Shown one piece after another: positions 33,288-41,618 of a DNA stretch of 64,000 nt. The notes below the pieces were generated by a model. It was not told the DNA's origin. It made no database searches and saw only the letters and a program-made list of their open reading frames with translations. Within the stretch, counting starts at the first letter, position 1. Each line of letters begins with the position of its first letter. The stretch is from Luteibacter yeojuensis (lineage in GTDB: Bacteria; Pseudomonadota; Gammaproteobacteria; Xanthomonadales; Rhodanobacteraceae). A program made the position numbers and the translations under genes. The stretch lies in contig NZ_JAAQTL010000003.1 in the NCBI RefSeq assembly GCF_011742875.1, forward strand, positions 167,165 to 231,164, given 5' to 3'.

Positions 33288-34901
33288 ATGGCGCACGCAG
33301 CCACCCACGACCACCACGATCACCACGGGGCCCCGAAGGGGTTCTTCCAGCGCTGGGTGATGTCCACGAACCACAAGGACATCGGCACGCTGTACCTGAT
33401 CTTCTCGCTGACGATGTTCTTCATCGGCGGCGCCTTCGCGATGGTCATCCGCGCGGAGTTGTTCAAACCGGGCATGCAGCTCGTGCAGCCGTATTTCTTC
33501 AATGAAATGACGACCATGCACGCGCTGGTGATGATCTTCGGCGCGATCATGCCCTCCTTCGTGGGTCTCGCGAACTGGATGATCCCGCTCATGGTCGGCG
33601 CGCCGGACATGGCGCTCCCGCGCATGAACAACCTGTCGTTCTGGATCCTCCCGTTCGCCTTCTTCATGCTGCTGTCCACCCTGTTCATGCCGGGCGGCGG
33701 CCCCGCCGGCGGCTGGACGATGTACCCGCCGCTGTCGCTGCAGGGCGAGTCGGTGGCCTATGTGATCTTCGCGATCCACCTGATGGGCATCAGCTCGATC
33801 ATGGGCGCGATCAACATCATCGCCACCATCCTCAACATGCGCGCGCCGGGCATGGACCTGCTGAAGATGCCGGTCTTCGTGTGGAGCTGGCTGATCACGG
33901 CCTTCCTGCTGATCGCGGTCATGCCGGTACTCGCCGGCGCGGTCACCATGCTGCTGACCGACAAGTACTTCGGCACCAACTTCTTCAACGCCGCCGGCGG
34001 CGGCGACCCGGTGCTGTTCCAGCACATCTTCTGGTTCTTCGGGCATCCCGAGGTCTACATCATGATCCTGCCGGCATTCGGGATCATCTCGGAGATCATC
34101 CCCACCTTCGCCCGCAAGCCGATCTTCGGCTACCGCGCGATGGTGTTCGCCATCGCCTCCATCGCCTTCCTCTCGTTCATCGTCTGGGCCCACCACATGT
34201 TCGCCGTGGGCCTGCCGATGGGCGCCGAGATCTTCTTCATGTACGCCACGATGCTGATCGCGGTGCCCACGGGCGTGAAGGTGTTCAACTGGGTGTCCAC
34301 GATGTGGGGCGGCTCGATGACCTTCGAGACCCCGATGCTGTTCTCGATCGCCTTCGTGATCCTGTTCACCATCGGCGGCTTCTCGGGCCTCATGCTCGCC
34401 CTGGCCCCGGCCGACTTCCAGTACCACGACACGTATTTCGTCGTGGCGCACTTCCACTACGTGCTGGTGACCGGCGCGGCGTTCTCGATCATGGCCGCCA
34501 CGTACTACTGGCTGCCGAAGTGGTCGGGCAACATGTACAGCGAGACCTGGGGCAAGATCCACTTCTGGTCGAGCGTCATCTCGGTCAACGTGCTGTTCTT
34601 CCCGCAGCACTTCCTCGGCCTTGCCGGCATGCCCCGCCGCATCCCGGATTACAACGTGGCCTTCGCCAACTTCAACATGATCAGCTCCATCGGCGGCTTC
34701 TGGTTCGGCGCCTCGCAGCTGATCTTCCTGGGCGTGATCGTGCATTGCGTGTACTTCTCGAAGAAGAAGGCCGCGGATCGCTCGTGGGAAGGCGCCAAGG
34801 GCCTGGAGTGGACCGTGCCTTCGCCGGCGCCGTTCCACACCTTCGACGTGCCGCCGGTCATCCATGACGACGAGCTCGCCCACGGCAACACGGAACACTG
34901 A
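33288..34901 (+). CDS. coxA: Cytochrome c oxidase subunit I
   Basis: The 537-residue catalytic subunit holds heme a, heme a3 and CuB in 12 helices. Visible are WVMSTNHKDIGTLYLIFS at the start, and HIFWFFGHPEVYIMILPAFG with the CuB His and the cross-linked Tyr. The CuB pair lies in VWAHHMF, the K-channel region in MLIAVPTGVKVFNW, and the heme ligands in YFVVAHFHYVLVTG. The Tyr in GHPEVY marks an A-type heme-copper oxidase. It is in operon order coxB-coxA with the small 41-codon gene starting 3 bases after the stop. Confidence 0.98.
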   Translation: MAHAATHDHHDHHGAPKGFFQRWVMSTNHKDIGTLYLIFSLTMFFIGGAFAMVIRAELFKPGMQLVQPYFFNEMTTMHALVMIFGAIMPSFVGLANWMIPLMVGAPDMALPRMNNLSFWILPFAFFMLLSTLFMPGGGPAGGWTMYPPLSLQGESVAYVIFAIHLMGISSIMGAINIIATILNMRAPGMDLLKMPVFVWSWLITAFLLIAVMPVLAGAVTMLLTDKYFGTNFFNAAGGGDPVLFQHIFWFFGHPEVYIMILPAFGIISEIIPTFARKPIFGYRAMVFAIASIAFLSFIVWAHHMFAVGLPMGAEIFFMYATMLIAVPTGVKVFNWVSTMWGGSMTFETPMLFSIAFVILFTIGGFSGLMLALAPADFQYHDTYFVVAHFHYVLVTGAAFSIMAATYYWLPKWSGNMYSETWGKIHFWSSVISVNVLFFPQHFLGLAGMPRRIPDYNVAFANFNMISSIGGFWFGASQLIFLGVIVHCVYFSKKKAADRSWEGAKGLEWTVPSPAPFHTFDVPPVIHDDELAHGNTEH

Positions 34902-34904
34902 CCG

Positions 34905-35030
34905 ATGCAGGGCACGACCGACGTCGAATTCGAGGCGCGCCGCAAGCGCGCCCGCCGTACCGCCCTCTACGCGGGTGTCTTCGCGGTGGCCGTGTTCGTG
35001 CTCTCGATCGTGCAGATGCTGAAGGTCTGA
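34905..35030 (+). CDS. 41-residue single-helix membrane peptide of the cox operon
   Basis: ATG at 34905, three bases after the coxA stop, opens a 41-codon frame. The product has a charged N-terminus (FEARRKRARRTALYAG) and one membrane helix (about 23-38, VFAVAVFVLSIVQMLKV). Small proteins of this type sit between coxA and coxC or cox11 in related bacteria and are annotated as small oxidase assembly proteins. Here it occupies the spot where cox11 (ctaG) is often found. Function is not shown. Confidence 0.72.
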   Translation: MQGTTDVEFEARRKRARRTALYAGVFAVAVFVLSIVQMLKV

Positions 35031-35062
35031 CCGGTTAAAACAGATATCCACGGGAAACCACC

Positions 35063-35953
35063 ATGGGTCACCAGCAACAAGACATCTACTTCGTACCGAG
35101 CAAGAGCTACTGGCCGATCGTGGCCGCGATCTCGATGTTCGTCACCGTATACGGCGCCGCGCACTGGCTGAACGCGCAGCCGGGCGAGGGCGGCATCGGC
35201 AAGCCGCTCTTCTGGGTCGGCATCGCCATGATCCTCGGCATGTTCTTCGGCTGGTTCCGCTCGGTGATCAACGAGTCGCTGGCCGGCAACTACAACGGCC
35301 AGGTGGACCGCTCGTTCCGCATGGGCATGATGTGGTTCATCTTCTCCGAGGTGATGTTCTTCGGTGCCTTCTTCGGTGCGCTGTTCTACTCGCGCATCTT
35401 CTCGGTGCCCTGGCTGGGTGGCGAGGGCCACGGCGTGCTCACCCACCAGTTCATCTGGGAAAACTACAACGCGGCCTGGGGCGCGGCCGGCGGCGGCGGT
35501 CCCGAGGCGATCGGCGGCCCCTTCCGGACCATCGCCGCGTGGGGCCTCCCGCTGCTCAACACGCTGATCCTGCTTTCGTCGGGCGTCACGATCACCATCG
35601 CGCACCACGCGCTGAAGGCCGGCCACCGCAAGGCGCTGCTGATCGGTCTGGGCGCCACGGTGCTGCTGGGCTGCCTGTTCCTCTGGTTCCAGGCGCACGA
35701 ATACGCGGAAGCGTACGAGCACTTCAACCTCACCCTGGGCAGCGGCGTGTACGGCGCCACGTTCTTCATGCTCACGGGCTTCCACGGCATGCACGTGACC
35801 CTGGGCACGATCATGCTGGCGATCATCTGGGTCCGCTGCGCGAAGGGCCACTTTTCGAAGGACGACCACTTCGGCTTCGAGGCCGTGGCGTGGTACTGGC
35901 ACTTCGTCGACGTGGTCTGGCTGGCGCTGTTCCTGTTCGTCTACGTGCTCTGA
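35063..35953 (+). CDS. coxC: Cytochrome c oxidase subunit III
   Basis: The 296-residue integral subunit has seven helices. It shows FRMGMMWFIFSEVMFFGAFF near residue 92, and later LTGFHGMHVTLGTIMLAIIW and the C-terminal WYWHFVDVVWLALFLFVYVL, the subunit III signature. It stabilises the catalytic core and protects it from turnover inactivation. It ends the coxB-coxA-coxC transcript at a strong terminator. Confidence 0.97.
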   Translation: MGHQQQDIYFVPSKSYWPIVAAISMFVTVYGAAHWLNAQPGEGGIGKPLFWVGIAMILGMFFGWFRSVINESLAGNYNGQVDRSFRMGMMWFIFSEVMFFGAFFGALFYSRIFSVPWLGGEGHGVLTHQFIWENYNAAWGAAGGGGPEAIGGPFRTIAAWGLPLLNTLILLSSGVTITIAHHALKAGHRKALLIGLGATVLLGCLFLWFQAHEYAEAYEHFNLTLGSGVYGATFFMLTGFHGMHVTLGTIMLAIIWVRCAKGHFSKDDHFGFEAVAWYWHFVDVVWLALFLFVYVL

Positions 35954-35960
35954 TCCGAAA

Positions 35961-35990
35961 GAACCCGCCGCAAGGCGGGTTCTTTTTTTC
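35961..35990 (+). terminator. Rho-independent terminator of the coxBAC operon
   Basis: GAACCCGCC and GGCGGGTTC enclose GCAA, followed by TTTTTTT, 7 bases after the coxC stop. Confidence 0.93.
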
Positions 35991-36081
35991 CCGATCCGGC
36001 GCGCGCGGGCCAGCGTCGCGGCCTGACCCCTTCAAATCGATCTCATGCTAGGTTTGGGGCTTCCTGTAGGGGAGTTTCCGC

Positions 36082-38676
36082 ATGAAGATGTTCCGCCTGG
36101 CCGCTGCGTTCGCATTGCTCGCGTGCGCCGCCACCATGCCGTCGCACGCCGCCGACGCACCCGTCGTCAGCGGCAACGCGCGATTCACGGTGCTCACGCC
36201 GCGGGTCATCCGCATGGAATATGCGCCGGACGGGAAGTTCGAGGATGCGCCGTCGCTGGTCTTCGCCACGCGCGGCAGCGCGCCGGACGCGAAGTCCACG
36301 GTCACCCGCGAGAAGGGCTGGCTGGTCATCCGCACCGATCTGCTGACGCTGCGCTACAAGGAGGGCTCGGGCGCGTTCACGGCCGGCAACCTCGGCATCG
36401 CGTCGAAGAAGACCAGGCCCGCCATCGACTGGCATCCAGGCCTCGAGGAAACCGGCAACCTCGGCGGCACCGCGCGCACGCTCGACCAGGTGGACGGCGA
36501 TCGCCACGCCTCGGACAACTCGCTGCTCGACCTGGGCGACGGCATCCTCTCGCGTGGCGGCTGGCACCTCGTGGACGATACCGGCAGCTTCGTGTTCGGC
36601 AACGAAAAACTGCCCTGGGTGCACCGCCGCGCATGCAAGGACTGCACCGACCAGACCTTCTTCGGCTACGGTCACGATTACACGGCGGCGCTCGGCGATT
36701 TCGCCGAGGTGGCCGGCCGCGAGCCGTTGCCCCCGCGCTATGCCTTCGGTTACTGGTGGTCCCGTTACTGGAACTACAGCGACGACGAACTGCGCGACCT
36801 CGTCGGGCACTTCCAGCGCTACGGCATCCCGCTCGACGTGCTCGTCATCGATATGGACTGGCACCGCACCGACGGCCTTTCCTGGGTGCACCCGAAGACG
36901 GACGTGAACGGCCAGACCATGGGTTGGACCGGCTATACGTGGAACCGCAGCCTGTTCCCCGAGCCTGGGCGCCTGTTGCACTGGCTCGGCGAGCAGGGCC
37001 TCAAGACCACGCTGAACCTGCATCCGGCGTCCGGCATCCTGCCGCACGAGGACGCGTACAAGGACTTCATGGCCGCGCTGAAGGCCGATCCGGCGAAGCC
37101 GCTGCCTTTTGAAGCGGCCGATCCGGTGTACATGGCGGCGTACTTCAAGACCGTGCTCGATCCGCTGAACGCGATGGGCGTCACCTTCTGGTGGCTCGAC
37201 TGGCAGCAGTTCAAGGAATCGAAGGCCATGCCCGGCCTGTCGAACACCTGGTGGCTCAACCACGTGTTCTATACCCACATGCAGGAAGAGGGCGGCAAGC
37301 GCGCACTGATCTACCACCGCTGGGGCGGACTCGGCAACCATCGTTACCAGGTGGGCTTTTCGGGCGATTCGATCATCTCCTGGGCTTCACTGGCCTTCCA
37401 GCCGCGCTTCACCGCCACCGCGTCGAACGTGCTGTACGGCTACTGGAGCCACGATCTGGGCGGCCATACGTTCCGCGACGAAAGCGATCCGGCCACGCGC
37501 CGCATCGACCCTGAGCTGTACATCCGCTGGATGCAGTTCGGCGCATGGAGCCCCATCATGCGCACGCACACCACGAAGAATCCGAACCTCACGAAGGAAC
37601 CGTGGCGTTTTGCGCCGGCGGAGTTCGATGCGCTGCGCGCCACCGTGCTCACGCGTTACACCTTCCTGCCCTACACGTACACCATGGGCCGCAAGGCATA
37701 CGACACCGGTGTTTCGCTGGTGCGCCCCATGTATTACGCGTGGCCGGACGCCGGGGAAGCGTACAAGGCCGATGGCGAATACATGTTCGGCGACGACCTG
37801 CTGGTGTCGCCGGTGACGGCGGCGGGCGATGCGAACGGTTTCGCCGCGCACGCCACCTGGCTGCCCGCGGGCCACTGGTTCGATACCGCCGACGGCGCCG
37901 TCGTGAAGGGTGGCCGCACCGTCGAGGGCCGTTACCGTCTCGACGAGGTGCCGGTCTTCGCGCGCGCGGGCGCCATCGTGCCGACCAACACCGACCCGAC
38001 CTTGAGCGTGTCCCACGATCGTGGAGCCCGCACGCTCCGTGTCTACCCGGGCGGCAACGGCAAGGCGGAGCTGTACGAGGACGCGGGCGACGACGAGACT
38101 TACCGCGGCAACGCGTTCGCACGCACGGCGCTTTCGACGGAATGGTCGAAGCGCATGCTACGCCTGCGGATCGCGCCGCGTACCGGCAGCTATCCCGGCA
38201 TGCCCACGTCGCGCCGCTGGTCGGTGGACGTGGTGGCCTCGGCGATGCCGGCGAGCGTCGCGGTGGATGGCGTCGCGCTCGCGCGTTCCGACGAGGCGAA
38301 ACCTGGCACCTGGCGCCTCACCGGCAAGGACCTCACGCTGCACGTCACGCTGCCGGAGCACGGTTACGACAAGGCCCAGGTCGTCGAGGTGACCTGGCCG
38401 GCGAACGCACCCGACGTGAATGGCCTGGTGGGCGAGATGCGCGACGTACGAGCCGCGGTGGCCTGGCTGAAGGCGCACTGGCAGGACGTGAACGGCGTGC
38501 CCGACGACGTCTCGCTCGCCGCGCAGGCCGACCTGCTTATCGACTACCGTCCGGAGCGCTTCGCCGAGGAAGTGGCGGCGTTCCGCAGGCGCTATGCCGC
38601 GCTGGACAAGACGCTGGCGCAGGGCGGCGTACCCGCCGACATGCGCGCGGCCTTCAAGGCGAGGCTGGGCCACTGA
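36082..38676 (+). CDS. Secreted glycoside hydrolase family 31 enzyme
   Basis: An 864-residue enzyme with a signal peptide (about residues 1-24). It contains the GH31 N-terminal beta domain, the catalytic barrel, a C-terminal beta domain (DUF5110-like region around 640-700) and an extra C-terminal extension. The nucleophile Asp lies in VTFWWLDWQQFKES (near 373) and the acid/base in VGFSGDSIISWASL (near 434). Sugar-binding motifs include VLVIDMDWH and WSHDLGGH. Family members are alpha-glucosidases, alpha-xylosidases or transglycosylases. The substrate cannot be told from the motifs. A GGGGAG site precedes the ATG. It is the first gene after the cox terminator. Confidence 0.9.
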   Translation: MKMFRLAAAFALLACAATMPSHAADAPVVSGNARFTVLTPRVIRMEYAPDGKFEDAPSLVFATRGSAPDAKSTVTREKGWLVIRTDLLTLRYKEGSGAFTAGNLGIASKKTRPAIDWHPGLEETGNLGGTARTLDQVDGDRHASDNSLLDLGDGILSRGGWHLVDDTGSFVFGNEKLPWVHRRACKDCTDQTFFGYGHDYTAALGDFAEVAGREPLPPRYAFGYWWSRYWNYSDDELRDLVGHFQRYGIPLDVLVIDMDWHRTDGLSWVHPKTDVNGQTMGWTGYTWNRSLFPEPGRLLHWLGEQGLKTTLNLHPASGILPHEDAYKDFMAALKADPAKPLPFEAADPVYMAAYFKTVLDPLNAMGVTFWWLDWQQFKESKAMPGLSNTWWLNHVFYTHMQEEGGKRALIYHRWGGLGNHRYQVGFSGDSIISWASLAFQPRFTATASNVLYGYWSHDLGGHTFRDESDPATRRIDPELYIRWMQFGAWSPIMRTHTTKNPNLTKEPWRFAPAEFDALRATVLTRYTFLPYTYTMGRKAYDTGVSLVRPMYYAWPDAGEAYKADGEYMFGDDLLVSPVTAAGDANGFAAHATWLPAGHWFDTADGAVVKGGRTVEGRYRLDEVPVFARAGAIVPTNTDPTLSVSHDRGARTLRVYPGGNGKAELYEDAGDDETYRGNAFARTALSTEWSKRMLRLRIAPRTGSYPGMPTSRRWSVDVVASAMPASVAVDGVALARSDEAKPGTWRLTGKDLTLHVTLPEHGYDKAQVVEVTWPANAPDVNGLVGEMRDVRAAVAWLKAHWQDVNGVPDDVSLAAQADLLIDYRPERFAEEVAAFRRRYAALDKTLAQGGVPADMRAAFKARLGH

Positions 38677-38685
38677 TCCGGTAAC

Positions 38686-38711
38686 GCGCTGTGGAAGGAA
38701 TTCCACGGCGC
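38686..38711 (+). terminator. Hairpin after the GH31 gene
   Basis: GCGCTGTGGAA and TTCCACGGCGC form an 11-bp stem (one G-T pair) 10 bases after the stop. No T-run follows. The 220 bases from here to the next gene hold nothing else I can name; base composition there is less GC-rich than the core genes. Confidence 0.5.
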
Positions 38712-38930
38712 GTACCTGTGCCCGGGGCGGGTGCCTAAATGCCGTGCGGTTCGCGGCTGCAAAACAAGATGATTTCCGAAACATCTGAAGGTGTGGGCGA
38801 ACTACATCCGCCTCAGGCGATCGATGAAATCCGCACGTAGCGCGGACTACACGGCATGTTGGCAACAGACCATTGCCGACTCGATCCACTTACTTGAGCA
38901 TTCCTGGCGATATCGCAAGGAGTGTTCTTC

Positions 38931-40751
38931 ATGGATCCATGGAAGACGGCCGTCGCCGTCGCTGCAACACCGATCGCCCTCGCCGCGGCCGCCTACGGTT
39001 CGGGTCGTCTCGTCTATGAACTGTTGGGCATCGACGGTCACGCCGTGCAATGGAACACCGCATGGCAATACCTGAAGGCGATCGACCAGCCGAATTTCCA
39101 GCCTTATGCCTGGCGCATCAAGCTGGCACTCGGCATCGGTTGCGCGGTGCCGTTCCTCGGCTGGTTTGCGGGGATGGTTGCCCTGTTTCGGAAGGGTTCG
39201 TCCGCTTCCTCCACCCACGGCGATGCATGCTTCGCTTCACTGCCTGAATTGAGGAGGGCAGGCCTGCTGACCCGCAAACCGGAAAGCATCCTTATCGGGA
39301 CATTCAAAGGCCGCAAGCTATGGCTCGGCGGCGCCCAGCACGTCATCACCATCAGCCCTACCCGTTCGGGCAAGACCACCAGCCTCGCCATTCCAGTGCT
39401 CCTGACGTATGGGCACTCCATCGTCGTGCTCGACCTAAAGGGCGAGCTGTACAAGGCCACAAGCGGACAGCGCAAGGTCATGGGTCAGGACGTCCTGGTC
39501 TGGGCGCCGTATGACGAAGATGGCAAGACCCATCGCTTCAACCCGATGACCTTGCTGGCCGGCGTGAACCCGGCCCGGCGGATCGGCGAACTGCAGACCA
39601 TCGCCGCCATCCTTTACCCGGACCAGCCAGGGGCCGACCCGTTCTGGACCACCCAGAGCCGTGCGGCGTTCACCGCCTTTGCCTCGTACATGTTCGAAGC
39701 CTGGGACAGGAAGCATCCGGGAAGCAGTGGCGCCGCGGCGTCCCTGGTCAATACATCACCGTATTTCCCAAGCTTCGAACGTATCCTGCGCTTCTCCAGC
39801 GGTACCGACGGGCAGACCACACGAGGGATGTTGGGCACCCTCCTGAAGGACACGACGCCGGGCCACCTCAGCCCGCAGACCCGCACGGTGTTCGCCAACC
39901 TCGCGGGCCTTGCCGAGGACACCTTCTCCTCGGTTATCGCCGGCATGCAGGCGCCCCTGCAGCAGTTCCTGAGCCCGATCCTGGCCGCGGCGACCAACGC
40001 GACGGACTTCGACATCCGCAGCCTGCGGAAGAAACCGACCACCCTCTACGTCAACATTCCGACGAACAAGCTGGACGAGAGCAGCAAGCTGCTGAACATC
40101 TTCTTCAGCACGGTGATCGGCAACAACCTGGACAAGCAGCTGGGCGAGGAACCCGACCTCAAGTACCAGATGCTCATGCTCATGGACGAATTCACCGCCA
40201 TGGGCCGGGTGGATGTCTGGGCCAAGCGCATCTCCATCGCCGCCAGCTACGGCGTGCGTGACCTTTGCATCATCCAGAGCCGCGCCCAGCTGAGCGGCAC
40301 CTACGGCGAGAACGACGCCCAGAACTTCATCACCAACCACGGTGCGCAGATCGTGTTCGCGCCACGCGAACAGGCCGATGCGAACGCGTACAGCGAGATG
40401 CTGGGCTACCGCACGGTGCGGAAGCAGCAACGCAGCACCAGCCACGGCGGTGGGGGCAGGCAGGTCTCGACCAGCCATGTCGAGGAGCGCCGGGCGCTGC
40501 TGCTCCCGCAGGAGATCAAGGAACTGCCCGCCGACGACGAACTGATCTTCTTCGAAGGATGCAAGCCCATACGGGCGCGGAAGAACTGGTTCTTCAAGGA
40601 CAAGGCATTCAAGGAACTCGTCGGCTTGCCGCCTGTCCCGGTTCCCACCGCGGTTGTTGCAGTCGAAAGGGAGCAGGGGTCGCCACGAATATCACCGCCC
40701 CGCGTTGGGCAAAGCCTCGGCGCATTGCGAAGGGAATCTGTCGCGGCTTGA
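38931..40751 (+). CDS. virD4: VirD4/TraG-type T4SS coupling protein
   Basis: A 606-residue membrane ATPase. Two membrane helices (about 6-32 and 62-88) precede a RecA-like ATPase. Walker A is SPTRSGKTTS (K148) and Walker B LMLMDEFTAMG (D419). Other motifs are VLDLKGELYKAT, ILYPDQPGADPFW and LCIIQSRAQLSGTYG. Coupling proteins deliver substrates to a type IV secretion channel. In Xanthomonadales, VirD4 of the bacteria-killing X-T4SS recognises effectors by their XVIPCD domain. No virB gene, relaxase or oriT is seen nearby. AAGGAG lies 8 bases before the ATG. An effector with an XVIPCD-like domain is encoded two genes downstream, so the pair is probably functional together. Confidence 0.92.
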   Translation: MDPWKTAVAVAATPIALAAAAYGSGRLVYELLGIDGHAVQWNTAWQYLKAIDQPNFQPYAWRIKLALGIGCAVPFLGWFAGMVALFRKGSSASSTHGDACFASLPELRRAGLLTRKPESILIGTFKGRKLWLGGAQHVITISPTRSGKTTSLAIPVLLTYGHSIVVLDLKGELYKATSGQRKVMGQDVLVWAPYDEDGKTHRFNPMTLLAGVNPARRIGELQTIAAILYPDQPGADPFWTTQSRAAFTAFASYMFEAWDRKHPGSSGAAASLVNTSPYFPSFERILRFSSGTDGQTTRGMLGTLLKDTTPGHLSPQTRTVFANLAGLAEDTFSSVIAGMQAPLQQFLSPILAAATNATDFDIRSLRKKPTTLYVNIPTNKLDESSKLLNIFFSTVIGNNLDKQLGEEPDLKYQMLMLMDEFTAMGRVDVWAKRISIAASYGVRDLCIIQSRAQLSGTYGENDAQNFITNHGAQIVFAPREQADANAYSEMLGYRTVRKQQRSTSHGGGGRQVSTSHVEERRALLLPQEIKELPADDELIFFEGCKPIRARKNWFFKDKAFKELVGLPPVPVPTAVVAVEREQGSPRISPPRVGQSLGALRRESVAA

Positions 40752-40787
40752 CGCGATGGAAGTTCACCGCGTTCAACGGAGACGTCC

Positions 40788-41600
40788 ATGTCCACGGAAG
40801 GCGAAGATTTCGGCGAGGAAGGCGCACGCCCCTCCTCGCTCATCCCCGTACACAAGCTGTCCACGCGCGATCCGCTGCACGACATGCAGCTGCTGCGCGA
40901 CGTGGCGATCATCAACGAGCAGGTACGGCGTGAGTTGGGACCCCCGCCACGCGTCGTGCCTCAGCAGAAGCCCGAGAAGGAATCGGAAGACATGAAACCT
41001 CGCGACCTTGCCATGGCGGCGCTCCTGGGCACGAGTCTTGTGGGAGTACCTGCATGTTCACCAACCACACCGGTGTCGAAAAGCGGCGTCGACACCATGG
41101 CCAATTCTGATCGCCAATCATTCAACTGGCCGTTGAGGTTTACAGAGCACAAGTTTACGGCTGTCTGTTACAGCACCCTGGCATGCAATGTATGGTATGC
41201 CGGCGTGCGGTCCGGTGATCGTGAACCGTCGTCACCTTCTTCAGAGTATGGCCCGAATTACCTCGACCACATTCTGGGTGGCCATACCGGCATCGCCAAC
41301 TTTCCCGAGCCGGCGGAGTTGGCATGGAGATCCATGGATGGCGTCGAACATGAGGCTCGGATCGACATTGGCGAGATCTTTCGCGATCGGGTAATCCGGC
41401 ACCGCGTCCCCAGGGAAGAGGTATCGGAGCAGCCGAACCGCACTCCCGGTGAGAACCCGCAGATCATGTTGGAAATCAATGACCGGACAGTCCGCGTCTA
41501 TATGCGCGCGTTCATATCGACCAGGCATCTCCAGAAGCCGGGTAATCCATATAGCGGCTTCCGCAATGACTTGATACTCGCCAAAAGCTATCACTACTAG
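40788..41600 (+). CDS. Probable immunity lipoprotein with an N-terminal extension
   Basis: A 270-codon frame in two parts. Residues 1-68 are hydrophilic (LSTRDPLHDMQLLRDVAIIN) and lack a signal. From Met69 comes a lipoprotein-like signal (LGTSLVGVPACSP) and an exported domain with PAELAWRSMDGVEHEARIDI and QIMLEINDRTVRVYMRAF. The latter resembles the periplasmic immunity lipoproteins (Tli1-like) that neighbour DUF2235 lipase effectors. The ATG at 40788 has GGAG upstream; the ATG at 40992 would give a conventional lipoprotein of 202 residues. It may be a fusion or a gene with two starts. The effector gene follows 18 bases later. Immunity function is inferred. Confidence 0.7.
   Translation: MSTEGEDFGEEGARPSSLIPVHKLSTRDPLHDMQLLRDVAIINEQVRRELGPPPRVVPQQKPEKESEDMKPRDLAMAALLGTSLVGVPACSPTTPVSKSGVDTMANSDRQSFNWPLRFTEHKFTAVCYSTLACNVWYAGVRSGDREPSSPSSEYGPNYLDHILGGHTGIANFPEPAELAWRSMDGVEHEARIDIGEIFRDRVIRHRVPREEVSEQPNRTPGENPQIMLEINDRTVRVYMRAFISTRHLQKPGNPYSGFRNDLILAKSYHY
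40992..41600 (+). other. Alternative internal start: lipoprotein form of the immunity gene
   Basis: Starting at this ATG gives MKPRDLAMAALLGTSLVGVP followed by Ala-Cys, a type II signal with lipobox VPAC, preceded by AAGGA and GGAAG. Only this form would reach the periplasm through the Sec pathway by ordinary rules. Confidence 0.6.
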
Positions 41601-41618
41601 ACACACGGAGTGTGATCC

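Noticed and set aside
38677..38930. Possible oriT or relaxase remnant before virD4
   Set aside because: Apart from one hairpin I see no nick-site motif, no relaxase and no plasmid genes, so a conjugation origin is not supported.
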